A stretch of 64,000 nucleotides of DNA from Paenibacillus sp. FSL R10-2734 (GTDB lineage: Bacteria; Bacillota; Bacilli; Paenibacillales; Paenibacillaceae). Where the stretch lies: the NCBI RefSeq assembly GCF_037963865.1, contig NZ_CP150170.1, forward strand, positions 4,650,001 to 4,714,000, in the 5' to 3' direction. The notes below the pieces were generated by a model. It worked only from the letters and a program-made list of their open reading frames with translations. It was not told the DNA's origin and ran no database searches. A program made the translations under genes and the position numbers. This document shows positions 8,761-17,559 of this stretch, piece after piece (positions within the stretch are counted from its first letter, which is position 1; each line of letters starts with the position of its first letter).

Positions 8761-9371
8761 AAGGGCTGCTATTAAAAGATATACTCAATTTGAAGAAGCA
8801 AGGCAAGATGTATCTCATATTGATTGGCTTCTATCTCGTATTTAGTATCGCTATGAATAATACATCCTTCTTTGGTGGAATGGTCTGTATATTGAGTGCT
8901 ATGCTCCCAGTCACCGCGCTGTCTTATGATGAACGAGCGAAATGGGACAAATTCGCGCTCACCATGCCCGTTTCTAGAAGAGATATGGTTACAAGTAAAT
9001 ATATACTCGGAATGTCATTCTCCTTACTGGGCGTCATCATTTTTTTCCTATGCAATCTCTTTACGAAGGTTGAACTATCATTAAACTTGACAACATCACT
9101 AGTCTTTTTCGGACTTGGAATACTGGTCCTGAGCTTGATCCTGCCGATCTTATTTAAGTTTGGTGTGGAAAAAGGACGTATACTTATGATGCTCATCTTC
9201 TTCGTCCCCGCTGGAATTATCATGTTACTACCTAATTTGGGCGTGTCATTTACTCGCCCTAGCGAAAATTTCTTGCAGATGCTCACCTATGCGGCTCCTG
9301 TAGTACTTATAGCAATCTTTGTAATTTCTATAATGGGATCCATCAAGATCTATCAGAAGAAGGAGATCTAG
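8757..9371 (+). CDS. ABC-2 type permease
   Basis: 204 residues with about six hydrophobic spans (for example YLILIGFYLVFSIAM, ILSAMLPVTALSY, LLGVIIFFLCNLF, LVFFGLGILVLSLILPILF, ILMMLIFFVPAGIIMLL, and a final AAPVVLIAIFVISIMG). It matches the ABC2-membrane proteins paired with YtrA-type regulators, and contains the common motif SYDERAKWDKFALTMPVSRR, the cytosolic loop typical of this family. It is the third gene of the GntR-ABC operon and is followed by a strong bidirectional terminator at 9426-9468. Confidence 0.85.
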   Translation: MKGLLLKDILNLKKQGKMYLILIGFYLVFSIAMNNTSFFGGMVCILSAMLPVTALSYDERAKWDKFALTMPVSRRDMVTSKYILGMSFSLLGVIIFFLCNLFTKVELSLNLTTSLVFFGLGILVLSLILPILFKFGVEKGRILMMLIFFVPAGIIMLLPNLGVSFTRPSENFLQMLTYAAPVVLIAIFVISIMGSIKIYQKKEI

Positions 9372-9394
9372 TCCTTGGCTTTCATTCGAACTAA

Positions 9395-9535
9395 ATTATT
9401 ATCCACATGATTCCACATACACAAAAAAGACTACACCACCTAGCATAAAGCTAGGTGGTGTAGTCTTTGAGTTGATTACCCAAGACCAATTAATCCGCCG
9501 ACTATTCCACCCGCACCTATTACTCCCACTTCATC
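9395..9535 (-). pseudogene. Relic: duplicated terminator joined to a stress-protein gene fragment
   Basis: Bases 9395-9479 match 10575-10660 (flank, hairpin, flank). Directly joined, 9480-9530 matches an internal part of the stress-protein gene (about 10925-10975) and translates on the minus strand to VGVIGAGGIVGGLIGLG followed by a stop. This is what remains of a second copy of that gene. Confidence 0.7.
9426..9468. terminator. Strong bidirectional intrinsic terminator
   Basis: A near-perfect 20-base stem (AAAGACTACACCACCTAGC with its complement) and a 5-base loop ATAAA, with A-run and T-run flanks. It serves the ABC operon from the left and the epimerase gene from the right. Confidence 0.88.
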
Positions 9536-9598
9536 GCCTTCTCAGCTATTTCTAATTAAGTTTGTTATTGAATCTCTCAATAGCTGAGTTCATTCGAT

Positions 9599-10456
9599 CT
9601 AAATATTCAAGCTTCGTGCAAACCCCGACCTCCAAGACGGGTACAGTGGACTCCATCCGTAATCCATTCGAGCTTTTGTATTGGAGGCTCCGCGTTCCCA
9701 TCCTTCTCTGCCCTCTTGAACAATAGGAGCAGAAGCACCTATAGCTTCTGAATAGGTGGATAACCAATCCAATCCTTTAGCAGGCTCATCGTCTACAATG
9801 TTCACAGGACCTGAAGGCCAATTCAGAGCAAGCATTGCCGCGTTAGCTGCATCCTCCACATGTAGGAATGACACAACTGCATCAGTCGCTGTCACTCTTC
9901 CTTGACGAATTTCCTCCGCCATATAGCCATTATTGTCATACCAAGTCCCTTGACCGTACAACATTCCATACCGCAAGATCACATGATTTGGGATCTCGGC
10001 AACTGCCTTCTCTAGTGAGCATATACCTTCAATCGTTCTTTTCCGAGGCTCTGAAGCCTTCACATCTAATGGAGTTTCTTCCGCGGCAGGTTCTTCTCCA
10101 GCTTCATATGCCCATGAGATACTTTGTGCAATAATTTGTTCCACGCCAATTGCAAGGGATGCATCCACAATATTTCGTGTTCCTTCTATTCTTATCCTAG
10201 AATTATTTGAGAAATTCCGCTGACTTAGTGAAGTTAGCTGATGGATGACCACTTCTGGTCGTGCTTTGCGAATGGACGAAAATATAGCCTCTCGATCGAA
10301 GACATCCGCGATTACAGATTGGGCCCCGCACTTCTCAATAAATGCTCTATTTTCTTCCTTATGGGTCAGTCCGACAACCTCATGTCCCTCTTCTAATAAC
10401 TTGGGAAGCAATATTCGTCCAATCACACCAGCTGCACCTGCTACAAATATCTTCAT
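9599..10456 (-). CDS. NAD(P)-dependent epimerase/dehydratase (extended SDR)
   Basis: 285 residues. The N-terminal nucleotide-binding motif is GAAGVIG (MKIFVAGAAGVIGRILLPKL, residues 1-20), followed by a Rossmann fold. The active-site Tyr expected as YxxxK is not obvious; the region RYGMLYGQGTWYDNNGY matches the atypical family close to NAD-dependent epimerases that act on nucleotide sugars or serve as reductases. The substrate is unknown. It ends against the terminator at 9426-9468 and stands alone between two copies of the same terminator block. The region 10457-10608 upstream holds its promoter, with nothing else recognised. Confidence 0.82.
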   Translation of the reverse strand: MKIFVAGAAGVIGRILLPKLLEEGHEVVGLTHKEENRAFIEKCGAQSVIADVFDREAIFSSIRKARPEVVIHQLTSLSQRNFSNNSRIRIEGTRNIVDASLAIGVEQIIAQSISWAYEAGEEPAAEETPLDVKASEPRKRTIEGICSLEKAVAEIPNHVILRYGMLYGQGTWYDNNGYMAEEIRQGRVTATDAVVSFLHVEDAANAAMLALNWPSGPVNIVDDEPAKGLDWLSTYSEAIGASAPIVQEGREGWERGASNTKARMDYGWSPLYPSWRSGFARSLNI

Positions 10457-10608
10457 CTACTTCCCCCTTTAGGACGGCTTTTTAAAGCATACTCATCGCT
10501 ATGTACATCAGAAATAACTCCATGGTATCTATTTTATTCATTGTCGAGTACCTCTCAAATGCCTAATTATAATTTGGATTATTATCCATATGATACCATG
10601 TACACAAA

Positions 10609-10651
10609 AAAGAATACACCACCTAGCATAAAGCTAGGTGGTGTATTCTTT
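10609..10651 (-). terminator. Intrinsic terminator of the stress-protein gene
   Basis: A perfect stem (GAATACACCACCTAGC with complement) and loop ATAAA, followed on the minus strand by TTTTTT. It is homologous to the hairpin at 9426-9468, with paired base changes (AGACTA/TAGTCT against AGAATA/TATTCT) that preserve the stem. Confidence 0.88.
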
Positions 10652-10692
10652 GAGTTGATTGTTTTTAGTAAAGATATAGATCGATTAACTTT

Positions 10693-11277
10693 TTAGATTT
10701 TATCGCGGTTGTAGACTTCGGTTGTCCGATCTGCTCTGTTAGCCATCGAATTCCCTAATCTAGTGTCTTCGTTATAGATGCTTTCATAACGCTGAGCATT
10801 CAGCGAACGATTGCCACGGAATACATCATGTACTTGATGTCCACGCCCGTTATCATCCACAAGGACAAGGATTTTACCGCTTTCTACGTATCCTTCGTAC
10901 TCTTTCGCCTCATCCTCAGGTATCCCAAGACCAATTAATCCGCCGACGATTCCACCCGCACCTACACCCACTGCTACACCTGTTAGTGTTGCCACAATAG
11001 GTCCTGCAGCCAGAATGGGACCAATACCCGGAATTGCGAGCGCTCCTATACCTGCTAGAAGTCCGGTAACACCACCCAATACGCCACCTGTCGCTGCACC
11101 TGTTGCAACACCTTCGGGAGCTTTTGTGCCTGTATCATCCGAAATATGTCTTAGTTCATCGCGATCACGTGTGATTACAGATATTTCATCATTACTGAAT
11201 CCTTGATTGTGAAGTCCTTCAATTGCTCTGGTTGCTTCTTGTTCTGTGTCAAAGATACCTACGATTTTTTTAGTCAC
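10693..11277 (-). CDS. General stress protein 17M-like (YflT/YsnF-type N-terminal domain)
   Basis: 194 residues. The N-terminus (KKIVGIFDTEQEATRAIEGL, NDEISVITRD) is the general-stress-protein-17M domain known from YflT and YsnF of Bacillus. The middle (about residues 60-130) is a glycine-rich hydrophobic stretch (GVATGAATGGVLGGVTGLLA and onward), typical of the low-complexity core of this family, and the tail is polar. Such proteins accumulate in the SigB-type general stress response; a biochemical role is not established. The gene is monocistronic with its own terminator. A truncated paralog survives at 9480-9530. Confidence 0.82.
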   Translation of the reverse strand: MTKKIVGIFDTEQEATRAIEGLHNQGFSNDEISVITRDRDELRHISDDTGTKAPEGVATGAATGGVLGGVTGLLAGIGALAIPGIGPILAAGPIVATLTGVAVGVGAGGIVGGLIGLGIPEDEAKEYEGYVESGKILVLVDDNGRGHQVHDVFRGNRSLNAQRYESIYNEDTRLGNSMANRADRTTEVYNRDKI

Positions 11278-11375
11278 TTGAAGCCCTCCTTAGTAATTGT
11301 CTTCGCTAGTTAATTACCCTGTATGCTGAAGACAAAACATCTAATGAACAATTTCAAGTGCATAAAGAACTCTAA

Positions 11376-13868
11376 TTACTTCTTGGGACGTGTTCGATTG
11401 GTCGGAATAGCTTGTAATGGATCGTCTGGCCAATAGTGCTTAGGGTACCGTCCTTTTAGATCTTTTTTGACCTCGAAATAAGTGCCACGCCAAAAGCTTG
11501 CCAGATCAGAAGTCACCTGCATCGGTCTTCTTGCCGGTGACAAAAGATGAAGCAATACCGGCACCTTCCCCCCTCCAATTCTTGGTGTATCTGTCTGTCC
11601 GAACATCTCTTGCAAACGTACCGCAAGTACAGGAGTAGTTGGATTAGCGTAGTCCACAGGCACACGCGAGCCACTTGGAACCGTTAAATGTGTGGGTGCT
11701 TCCTGTTCAAGAATCTGTCGCTGATTCCAGTCCAGCAGCCCCTCAAGCGTACGAGTTAATGGAATTCGCTGAAGGTCGCGCAGGTTTCGCATACCGTGAA
11801 TGTATGGCAAAAGCCATTCATCCAGTGTCTCAATTAATGCTGTATCTGAGACATCTGGCCAGTCCGAACGTAAGGAGTGTATGAATATTAACCGCTCACG
11901 AAGCTGTGTGCTCCCCTTTTCCCACGGCAAAATTTCAATCCCCTCTTCAGCGATAACACTTAACAGTACTTTTGCTGTTTCTTCCGCGGAAGGTCTTTCA
12001 TGTGAAGTTTCTTTTAAGACGAGAGCACCAAGCATCGTTCTGCGGCGCTTCTTCACACTCCCACTTTCTTTATCCCAATACACATCCGCGTCCTCAGTGA
12101 CGCGATCCGCATGATACTTAAGCAGTTGTCTTTCTTCTATCTCTGCCGCCAGCATAATTGCGCCTTGTGTGGCTCGATCGTCTACGGAGGCAGCCACAAT
12201 ATAAACGGAACGGGCCAAGGGCTGCCCTTCCCGCATGGCCGCGCCACGACCGGCGGAGAGCAGAAACGCGCCATCGCCGCGTTTCTGTCCGATACGGTCG
12301 GGGTAGGCGAACGACAGAAGCAGCCCGCAGCTGCTGATGTCGTTCACGGTCTCGCCCGGCGCTGCTTGCAGCTGCGCCAGGAAATTGCGGCTCTCGCGCT
12401 GCACCGCGCGCAGAGCCGCAGGGTCCGCTCCGCCCGTATCGGCGGAGCGCTCGAACCGGAGCAGCGCCTCTACGCGGAGCGTGAGGTCGCAATCTAGTGC
12501 CGCGGGACCCTTGAAGAGGTCCCGCTCTTGCAGCAACGCCGCCAGTCGGCAGGCGAGCGGTGCTGCGCTAAGCTCTGCCGCGCGCAGCAGCATATGCGCG
12601 GCACGCGGGTGCGCGCCAAGCGCGGCCATGCTGCGGCCGTGCGGCGTGATGGCGCCGCCGGCGTCCAGCGCGCCGAGCTGGCGCAGCAGCGCGGTGCCCT
12701 GCGCATAAGGCGCAGCGGGCGGCGCGTCGAGCCAAGCTAGCGCGGCAGGATCGCGCACACCCCATAGCGCTAGCTCCAAAGCGAGCTGCGCAAGATCCGT
12801 CTCCATAATCTCCGGCACATTGTCATCCGGAAGCCGATTATGCTCTTCCTGACTCCACAACCTGTAGCATACGCCGGGTGCTGTCCGCCCCGCACGTCCC
12901 CGCCGCTGATCCGCAGAAGCTTTCGATACGGGAACCGTCGTAAGACTCGGCATTCCCGTACGTGGTGAGAATACCTGTGTACGACGCAGGCCTGTATCAA
13001 TAACCGTTCGCACACCTTCAATCGTCAAGCTTGTCTCAGCAATGGAGGTCGCGAGCACGATTTTGCGTTCGCCGTTAATGGATGCTGCCACTGCAGAATC
13101 CTGCATAGCCTGTGGTAATTGTCCATACAAAGGACGAATCACTACCCCTTCAGGTAGAACTCCATGTTCCAACTCACTCTGGGTTCTGCGAATTTCCCGT
13201 TCACCCGGCAGGAATACAAGGATATCTCCCGGTTGTTCAGCAAGCGCACGTCTCACTGCGGCAGCTGCCGATTTTTCAATTGGAAGATTCCCTATTGTTG
13301 GTAAGTAAACTGTTTCCACTGGATAGGTTCGTCCCGGACAATCAACAACTGGCGCACTGCCTAACATAGCCGAGACCCGTTCACTATCCAAAGTAGCTGA
13401 CATAATCAGAATTCGAAGATCATCACGCAGCACAGCCTGCGCTTCCAGTGCAAAAGCAAGCCCCAAGTCCGCATGAAGACTACGCTCATGGAACTCATCA
13501 AAAATTACTAAACCCACATCACCTAGCGATGGATCGCTCTGCAGCATCCTTGTTAAGACACCTTCGGTTACTACAACAATTCGTGTATTCTTACCTACTT
13601 TAGTGTCGTTTCGCATACGATAACCCACCGTCTGTCCAACACTTTCTCCAAGACAGGAAGCCATATAAGTTGCGGCAGATCTAGCAGCAAGTCTTCTAGG
13701 TTCTAGCATTAGAATACTTTTACCAGCCATCCATGGCTCGTTCAGAAATGCCGGAGGCGTTCCTGTTGTTTTGCCCGCACCTGGTTCAGCAATAAGAACA
13801 GCCGCACGTGAGGAGCTTAGTATGTTTCTCAGGTCTGGAAGGACCTGTATAATTGGAAGCTGTTTCAT
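11376..13868 (-). CDS. hrpB: ATP-dependent helicase HrpB
   Basis: 830 residues, the usual HrpB length. It is a DEAH/RHA-type helicase: Walker A AEPGAGKTT (about residues 27-35), Walker B box DEFHER (about 123), motif III SATLD, motif VI QRRGRAGRTAPG. The C-terminal HrpB-specific region ends in the family signature region (SPARRPMQVTSDLASFWRGT, then YPKHYWPDDP). It is a cytosolic nucleic-acid helicase of unclear physiological role. The stretch 12200-12800 is markedly richer in G+C than the ends of the gene. It stands alone, divergent from the GNAT gene at 14112. Confidence 0.93.
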   Translation of the reverse strand: MKQLPIIQVLPDLRNILSSSRAAVLIAEPGAGKTTGTPPAFLNEPWMAGKSILMLEPRRLAARSAATYMASCLGESVGQTVGYRMRNDTKVGKNTRIVVVTEGVLTRMLQSDPSLGDVGLVIFDEFHERSLHADLGLAFALEAQAVLRDDLRILIMSATLDSERVSAMLGSAPVVDCPGRTYPVETVYLPTIGNLPIEKSAAAAVRRALAEQPGDILVFLPGEREIRRTQSELEHGVLPEGVVIRPLYGQLPQAMQDSAVAASINGERKIVLATSIAETSLTIEGVRTVIDTGLRRTQVFSPRTGMPSLTTVPVSKASADQRRGRAGRTAPGVCYRLWSQEEHNRLPDDNVPEIMETDLAQLALELALWGVRDPAALAWLDAPPAAPYAQGTALLRQLGALDAGGAITPHGRSMAALGAHPRAAHMLLRAAELSAAPLACRLAALLQERDLFKGPAALDCDLTLRVEALLRFERSADTGGADPAALRAVQRESRNFLAQLQAAPGETVNDISSCGLLLSFAYPDRIGQKRGDGAFLLSAGRGAAMREGQPLARSVYIVAASVDDRATQGAIMLAAEIEERQLLKYHADRVTEDADVYWDKESGSVKKRRRTMLGALVLKETSHERPSAEETAKVLLSVIAEEGIEILPWEKGSTQLRERLIFIHSLRSDWPDVSDTALIETLDEWLLPYIHGMRNLRDLQRIPLTRTLEGLLDWNQRQILEQEAPTHLTVPSGSRVPVDYANPTTPVLAVRLQEMFGQTDTPRIGGGKVPVLLHLLSPARRPMQVTSDLASFWRGTYFEVKKDLKGRYPKHYWPDDPLQAIPTNRTRPKK

Positions 13869-13995
13869 AGTATCTCTCCATCGTTTGTAATAATATGTTA
13901 TGATTTTCCTTGATGTAGTCTAAACCCTTTTCATCATGTGCGAAAAGAGTTCAAAGATCAAGACTTACTGTGCACACCATTTTATCATTTCAAGT

Positions 13996-14098
13996 ATAAA
14001 CGCCTTTTGTCGTCCCTATAAGGACGGTTAGCATTTATGCGAGAAATATAAGGATAATGTATAGCGTGAAACTTATACTTTCTTATATTATCAAAAAG
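13996..14098 (+). repeat. Dispersed two-hairpin element, copy A1
   Basis: About 100 bp, starting ATAAACGCC, with a first hairpin around GTCCctataaGGAC and a second long stem, ATATAAG with CTTATAT. It is homologous to 33301-33400 and 33545-33644, with a truncated copy at 28925-28961. It lies directly before the ribosome site of the GNAT gene. The rest of 13869-14111 shows no gene. Confidence 0.75.
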
Positions 14099-14111
14099 GA
14101 GACTTCTTAAG

Positions 14112-14531
14112 ATGCTAGTAACTAAAGCCACCATTTCAGATCTATCCACACTCAGCAAGATCGATAGCATGGTCATTGGCAGCGAAATTCGTAAACCTAA
14201 GATCGAACAATATATTCTAAACGAGCAATGTGTTATAGCATCGATTAACAGTGAGCCTGTCGGTTTTGCTTGTTACGATACTACTTTTTTCGAAAGCTGT
14301 TTTATTCAGCTCGTAATTGTGAACCCCAATTTTAGACGTCTTGGCATTGCCGGTGCACTTATTCGTTACATTGAAGAACATTCTCCAACCCCCAAACTGT
14401 TTACCTCCACCAATGAATCCAATACGATCATGCAGCAGGTCTGTCTTTCTTTAGGCTTTGTAAGAAGTGGAATCATCGAGAATTTAGATGATGGTGATCC
14501 GGAATGGGTATATTTTAAGCAAGTAAAATGA
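14112..14531 (+). CDS. GNAT family N-acetyltransferase
   Basis: 139 residues. The acetyl-CoA binding motif is clear: LVIVNPNFRRLGIAGALIRY (about residues 68-87, R-R-x-G-x-A). The preceding strands (VIASINSEPVGFACYDTTFF) and the C-terminal SLGFVRSGIIENLDDGD fit the fold. AAAGGAG lies 11 bases upstream of the ATG. It is a cytosolic acetyl-transferase of unknown substrate. It is followed by an intrinsic terminator and preceded by a dispersed repeat element that must carry or flank its promoter. Confidence 0.87.
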   Translation: MLVTKATISDLSTLSKIDSMVIGSEIRKPKIEQYILNEQCVIASINSEPVGFACYDTTFFESCFIQLVIVNPNFRRLGIAGALIRYIEEHSPTPKLFTSTNESNTIMQQVCLSLGFVRSGIIENLDDGDPEWVYFKQVK

Positions 14532-14558
14532 AAACGCACCTGTGAAGCACAACACGCA

Positions 14559-14601
14559 AAAAGGCAGCTCTTCCGTCTGAATCGACTAAGAGATGCCTTT
14601 T
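14559..14601 (+). terminator. Intrinsic terminator after the GNAT gene
   Basis: Stem AAAGGCAgCTCTT with AAGAGaTGCCTTTT, ending in T-rich sequence. It may also act for the converging DUF1992 gene. Confidence 0.78.
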
Positions 14602-14652
14602 AGTATTATACTGTTTATCCTGATGTCCAAATGACAGTACCCTGAATCAGTG

Positions 14653-15078
14653 TTATTCTTCTTCCCTAATCATCTGTTCGTGTATTTGAACACTGTATTG
14701 CATAAAAGCAGGGTTACTATCTAGACCACGTTCACGCAACAGCTCTTGCAGGCGTAGTCTTTTCATAGACAATTTTGCCCGAAGCGCCTTACCTTCACTA
14801 GTCTCTTTACCTCCGCTATTATGGCACGCAGCAAGCAACCCTTCGAGAGTAACACATTCCGCACGCAAAGAAATTTCCTCGGGCACCAGCCCGGAATTCT
14901 TCATGATTTTGAAAGACATCCGCAATTCTTCTGGTACACCTGATAAATCCTCAAGCTCCAGCGGCTTGCCATGTCCAGGTAAATCTCGAAATTCCCCATT
15001 ACGCATAGACTCTTGAATTCGCTGCTCAACCAGCCAGGACATCATCCCCATATACGCAGCCTCCTTCGCTATTGCCAT
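14653..15078 (-). CDS. DUF1992 (DnaJ-family-associated) protein
   Basis: 141 residues, a full-length single-domain DUF1992 protein. It shows the family hallmarks WLVEQRIQESMRNGEFRDLP, GHGKPLELEDLSGVPEELRM, KIMKNSGLVPEEISLRAE. The domain is annotated as DnaJ homolog subfamily C member 28-like; no J domain is present here. Its function is unknown, probably cytosolic. It is monocistronic. The start at 15078 is an ATG; the ribosome site is weak. Confidence 0.85.
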   Translation of the reverse strand: MAIAKEAAYMGMMSWLVEQRIQESMRNGEFRDLPGHGKPLELEDLSGVPEELRMSFKIMKNSGLVPEEISLRAECVTLEGLLAACHNSGGKETSEGKALRAKLSMKRLRLQELLRERGLDSNPAFMQYSVQIHEQMIREEE

Positions 15079-15164
15079 CCACTGTTATCTACCCTACTTA
15101 AACAAAGATGTGTAAGCGGAATTGCGTTTATTTTAGCATAAAAGGCTTTGTAATTGCATCAAGC

Positions 15165-16017
15165 TGCCGGAATGCAATTGCATCCTCCGCGCCGCAGATA
15201 AATCGGACTCAGGAGCCCTTATTTCGCTGATTCAGCTCATTTTGCTACACTATCGGACTCAGATGCAGCTATTCACTCAAATATGCCCTGTTTTTCATCA
15301 AAAACAGGGCAATAAGAGCTATCCGGTCCGATACTTTTAAAAAACGGACCTAATACGCCAAATAGTTGCATTACAGTCCGTTACATCATTGCATCCTCCG
15401 CGCATTACAGTCCGCTACATCAATGCGTCCTCCGCGCCGCAGATGGATCGGACTCAGGAGCCCTTATTTCGCTGATTCAGCTCATTTTGCTTCACTATCG
15501 GACTCAGTTGCAGCTATTCGCTCAAATATGCCCTGCTTTTGTTCAAAAACATGGCAATAAGAGCTATACGGTCCGATACTTTTAAAAAACGGACCTAATA
15601 CGCCAAATAGTTGCATTACAGTCCGTTACATCATTGCATCCTCCGCGCATTACAGTCCGCTACATCAATGCGTCCTCCGCGCCGCAGATCGATCGGACTC
15701 AGGAGCCCTTATTTCGCTGATTCAGCTCATTTTGCTTCACTATCGGACTCAGTTGCAGCTATTCGCTCATATGTACCCTGCTTTTGAGCAAAAACATGGC
15801 AATAAGAGCTATACGGTCCGATACTATTAAAAAACGGACCTAATACGCCAAATAGTTGCATTACAGTCCGATACATCTTTGCATCCTCCGCGCATTACAG
15901 TCCGCTACATCAATGCGTCCTCCGCGCCGCAGATCGATCGGACTCAGGAGCCCTTATTTCGCAGATTCAGCTCATTTTGCTACACTATCGGACTCAGTTG
16001 CAGCTATTCGCTCAAGC
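15165..16017. repeat. 245-bp tandem repeat array, about 3.4 copies
   Basis: Units begin at 15204, 15449, 15694 and 15939 (each marked by TCGGACTCAGGAGCCC), an exact 245-bp period; the last unit stops after about 79 bases. Each unit contains TCGGACTCAG twice and the hairpin GGTCCG...CGGACC. The first unit also has a perfect hairpin GCCCTGTTTTT with AAAAACAGGGC (15285-15310), which decays to mismatched forms in units 2 and 3. The short open frames in it repeat with the array and are not genes. No gene is seen between 15079 and 16143. Confidence 0.92.
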
Positions 16018-16109
16018 CATTTCGCTAGTTACACATGCGTTACTAGATCGTGCAATTTACATGGACGATTGCTATACTCTTTCTAATGAGCCTCAACTCA
16101 ATAAAAAAA

Positions 16110-16127
16110 GGACTACAACAGTAGTCC
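16110..16127 (-). terminator. Intrinsic terminator for minus-strand transcripts, in the SRPBCC leader
   Basis: A perfect stem GGACTAC (16110-16116) with GTAGTCC (16121-16127) and a 4-base loop; on the minus strand it is followed by seven T. It would end transcripts of the SDR gene that have read antisense across the SRPBCC gene. On the plus strand it lies just before that gene's ribosome site. Confidence 0.7.
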
Positions 16128-16143
16128 AAAGGAGAAATATAAC

Positions 16144-16620
16144 ATGCTAGCAAACATCAAAAAAGCAAATGAACATTATGTCGCTCGTTTCGAACGTCAA
16201 TTACAGCATACCGCTTCAGAAATCTGGTCCTTTTTGACAGAGAATGAGAAGCTTGCTTTATGGTTCGCTGAATTACGAATCGAAGACTTGCGTGAAGGTG
16301 GTCTATTAAAATTTGATATGCAAGACGGAACTTTTGAGGAAATGACGATCACAGCGCTGCAGCATGAATCCATTCTTGAATTTACTTGGGCAGAAGATTC
16401 TGTCCGCTTTGAGCTGTACCCTAATTCAGAAGGCTGTTTACTCGTCTTGAATGAAACGATCCATGTTCTAACTCCGCATACACCCCGAGATCTAGCTGGC
16501 TGGCATGTATGTCTAGATGTGATCCAGCACCTTCTGGATGGTACGACGGTGGAGTCGAGAGAGACCGACTGGAGTCATTTGTTCGAGCAATACCGCGAGA
16601 CGATCTCAAAATTAGGATAG
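16144..16620 (+). CDS. SRPBCC (AHSA1/START-like) protein
   Basis: 158 residues. It has the helix-grip fold pattern: RQLQHTASEIWSFLTENEKL, LALWFAELRIEDLREGGLLK, FDMQDGTFEEMTITAL, ILEFTWAEDSVRFELYPN, LVLNETI, and a long C-terminal helix region DLAGWHVCLDVIQHLLDG. AHSA1-type proteins bind hydrophobic ligands or Hsp90; the ligand here is unknown. AAAGGAG is 9 bases before the ATG, immediately after a hairpin. Its last 9 bases overlap the end of the convergent SDR gene. Confidence 0.85.
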   Translation: MLANIKKANEHYVARFERQLQHTASEIWSFLTENEKLALWFAELRIEDLREGGLLKFDMQDGTFEEMTITALQHESILEFTWAEDSVRFELYPNSEGCLLVLNETIHVLTPHTPRDLAGWHVCLDVIQHLLDGTTVESRETDWSHLFEQYRETISKLG

Positions 16621-17421
16621 CAAGGACTCTGCGCCATCAATCACAATCTGCGAACCCGTAATATGGATCGATTCATCGGATGCCAAAAAAGAGACCAGAT
16701 CTGCAACGTTATCCGGTTTACCTGGTCCATCCGCGAGCGGCTGCGCACCATCGGGAAATTCAATCGGTATGACGATCGCTTCTACGTCCTCGCTCATTTC
16801 AGTTGATTCATCTATGTTGGTAGAAATAGCCCCTGGGCATATCACATTCACGCGAATCTTAAACTTAGCAAGCTCAAGTGCGGCCATTTTGGCAAAAGCC
16901 ACCTGTCCAGCTTTGGTAGTGCTATAAGTAGACCACCCAAAGCTGGCAAATCTAGTGTTCCCATTGATGGAACTGGTAATGATAATACTGCCTTTTCCTC
17001 TATCCTTCAGATGTGGAATCGTATATTTCAACGTCAAAAATGTCCCCGTCAAGTTCACCGACATTGTACGTTCCCAATCACTCAAGCTCAGTTCCTCTAT
17101 AGGTCCCACCGCACCATTAATTCCTGCGTTAGCGAATACTACATCCAATCCTTCGAATTGTTCCACTGTCCTGCGAACAGCTTCCTCCATCCCTTTTTCA
17201 TCTGAAGTATCCACCTCTATGGCCAAAGCACAATCTTTGCGAAACTTGTTCAGCTTGTCCGCCAATATCGAGGTGCGTTCAAGATTCAGATCCAAGAGTG
17301 CTACATTAGCACCTTCCCTCGCAAGCTTAATGGCGGTAGCCCGACCAATGCCTGAGCCCGCTCCGGTTATAATCGCTGTTTTTCCAACAAATCTTTGTTT
17401 CTTAGCTATGTTTGGACTCAT
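16612..17421 (-). CDS. Short-chain dehydrogenase/reductase
   Basis: 269 residues, a classical SDR. Cofactor motif TGAGSGIG (about residues 18-25), NAG motif FANAGING (about 97), catalytic Ser in IIITSSING and Tyr/Lys in YSTTKAG (about 166-172), and a C-terminal ITGSQIVIDGAESL. An acidic residue after the second strand (LLDLNLERT) suggests NAD rather than NADP. The substrate is unknown. The gene is convergent with, and overlaps by 9 bases, the SRPBCC gene; the first terminator on its strand is at 16110-16127. Confidence 0.9.
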   Translation of the reverse strand: MSPNIAKKQRFVGKTAIITGAGSGIGRATAIKLAREGANVALLDLNLERTSILADKLNKFRKDCALAIEVDTSDEKGMEEAVRRTVEQFEGLDVVFANAGINGAVGPIEELSLSDWERTMSVNLTGTFLTLKYTIPHLKDRGKGSIIITSSINGNTRFASFGWSTYSTTKAGQVAFAKMAALELAKFKIRVNVICPGAISTNIDESTEMSEDVEAIVIPIEFPDGAQPLADGPGKPDNVADLVSFLASDESIHITGSQIVIDGAESLLS

Positions 17422-17509
17422 ATGTAATCTCTCCTTAGAATCTATAAGTGAAGTAACTATGGATCAAGATTACCCAAATACAACTACACTTAAATCATCT
17501 ACACAAAAA

Positions 17510-17541
17510 AACTCCCCGTTCAATAGCTTGAGCGGAAAGTT
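17510..17541 (-). terminator. Intrinsic terminator of the transglutaminase operon
   Basis: On the minus strand, AACTTTCCGCTCAA pairs with TTGAACGGGGAGTT (G-U pairs and one mismatch) around a 4-base loop, followed by TTTTT. Confidence 0.78.
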
Positions 17542-17559
17542 TATCATGGTCGAACCTAT

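Noticed and set aside
12111..12765. Several open frames within hrpB on both strands
   Set aside because: Shadows caused by the G+C-rich part of hrpB; composition (A, R, S, G) is that of out-of-frame reading.
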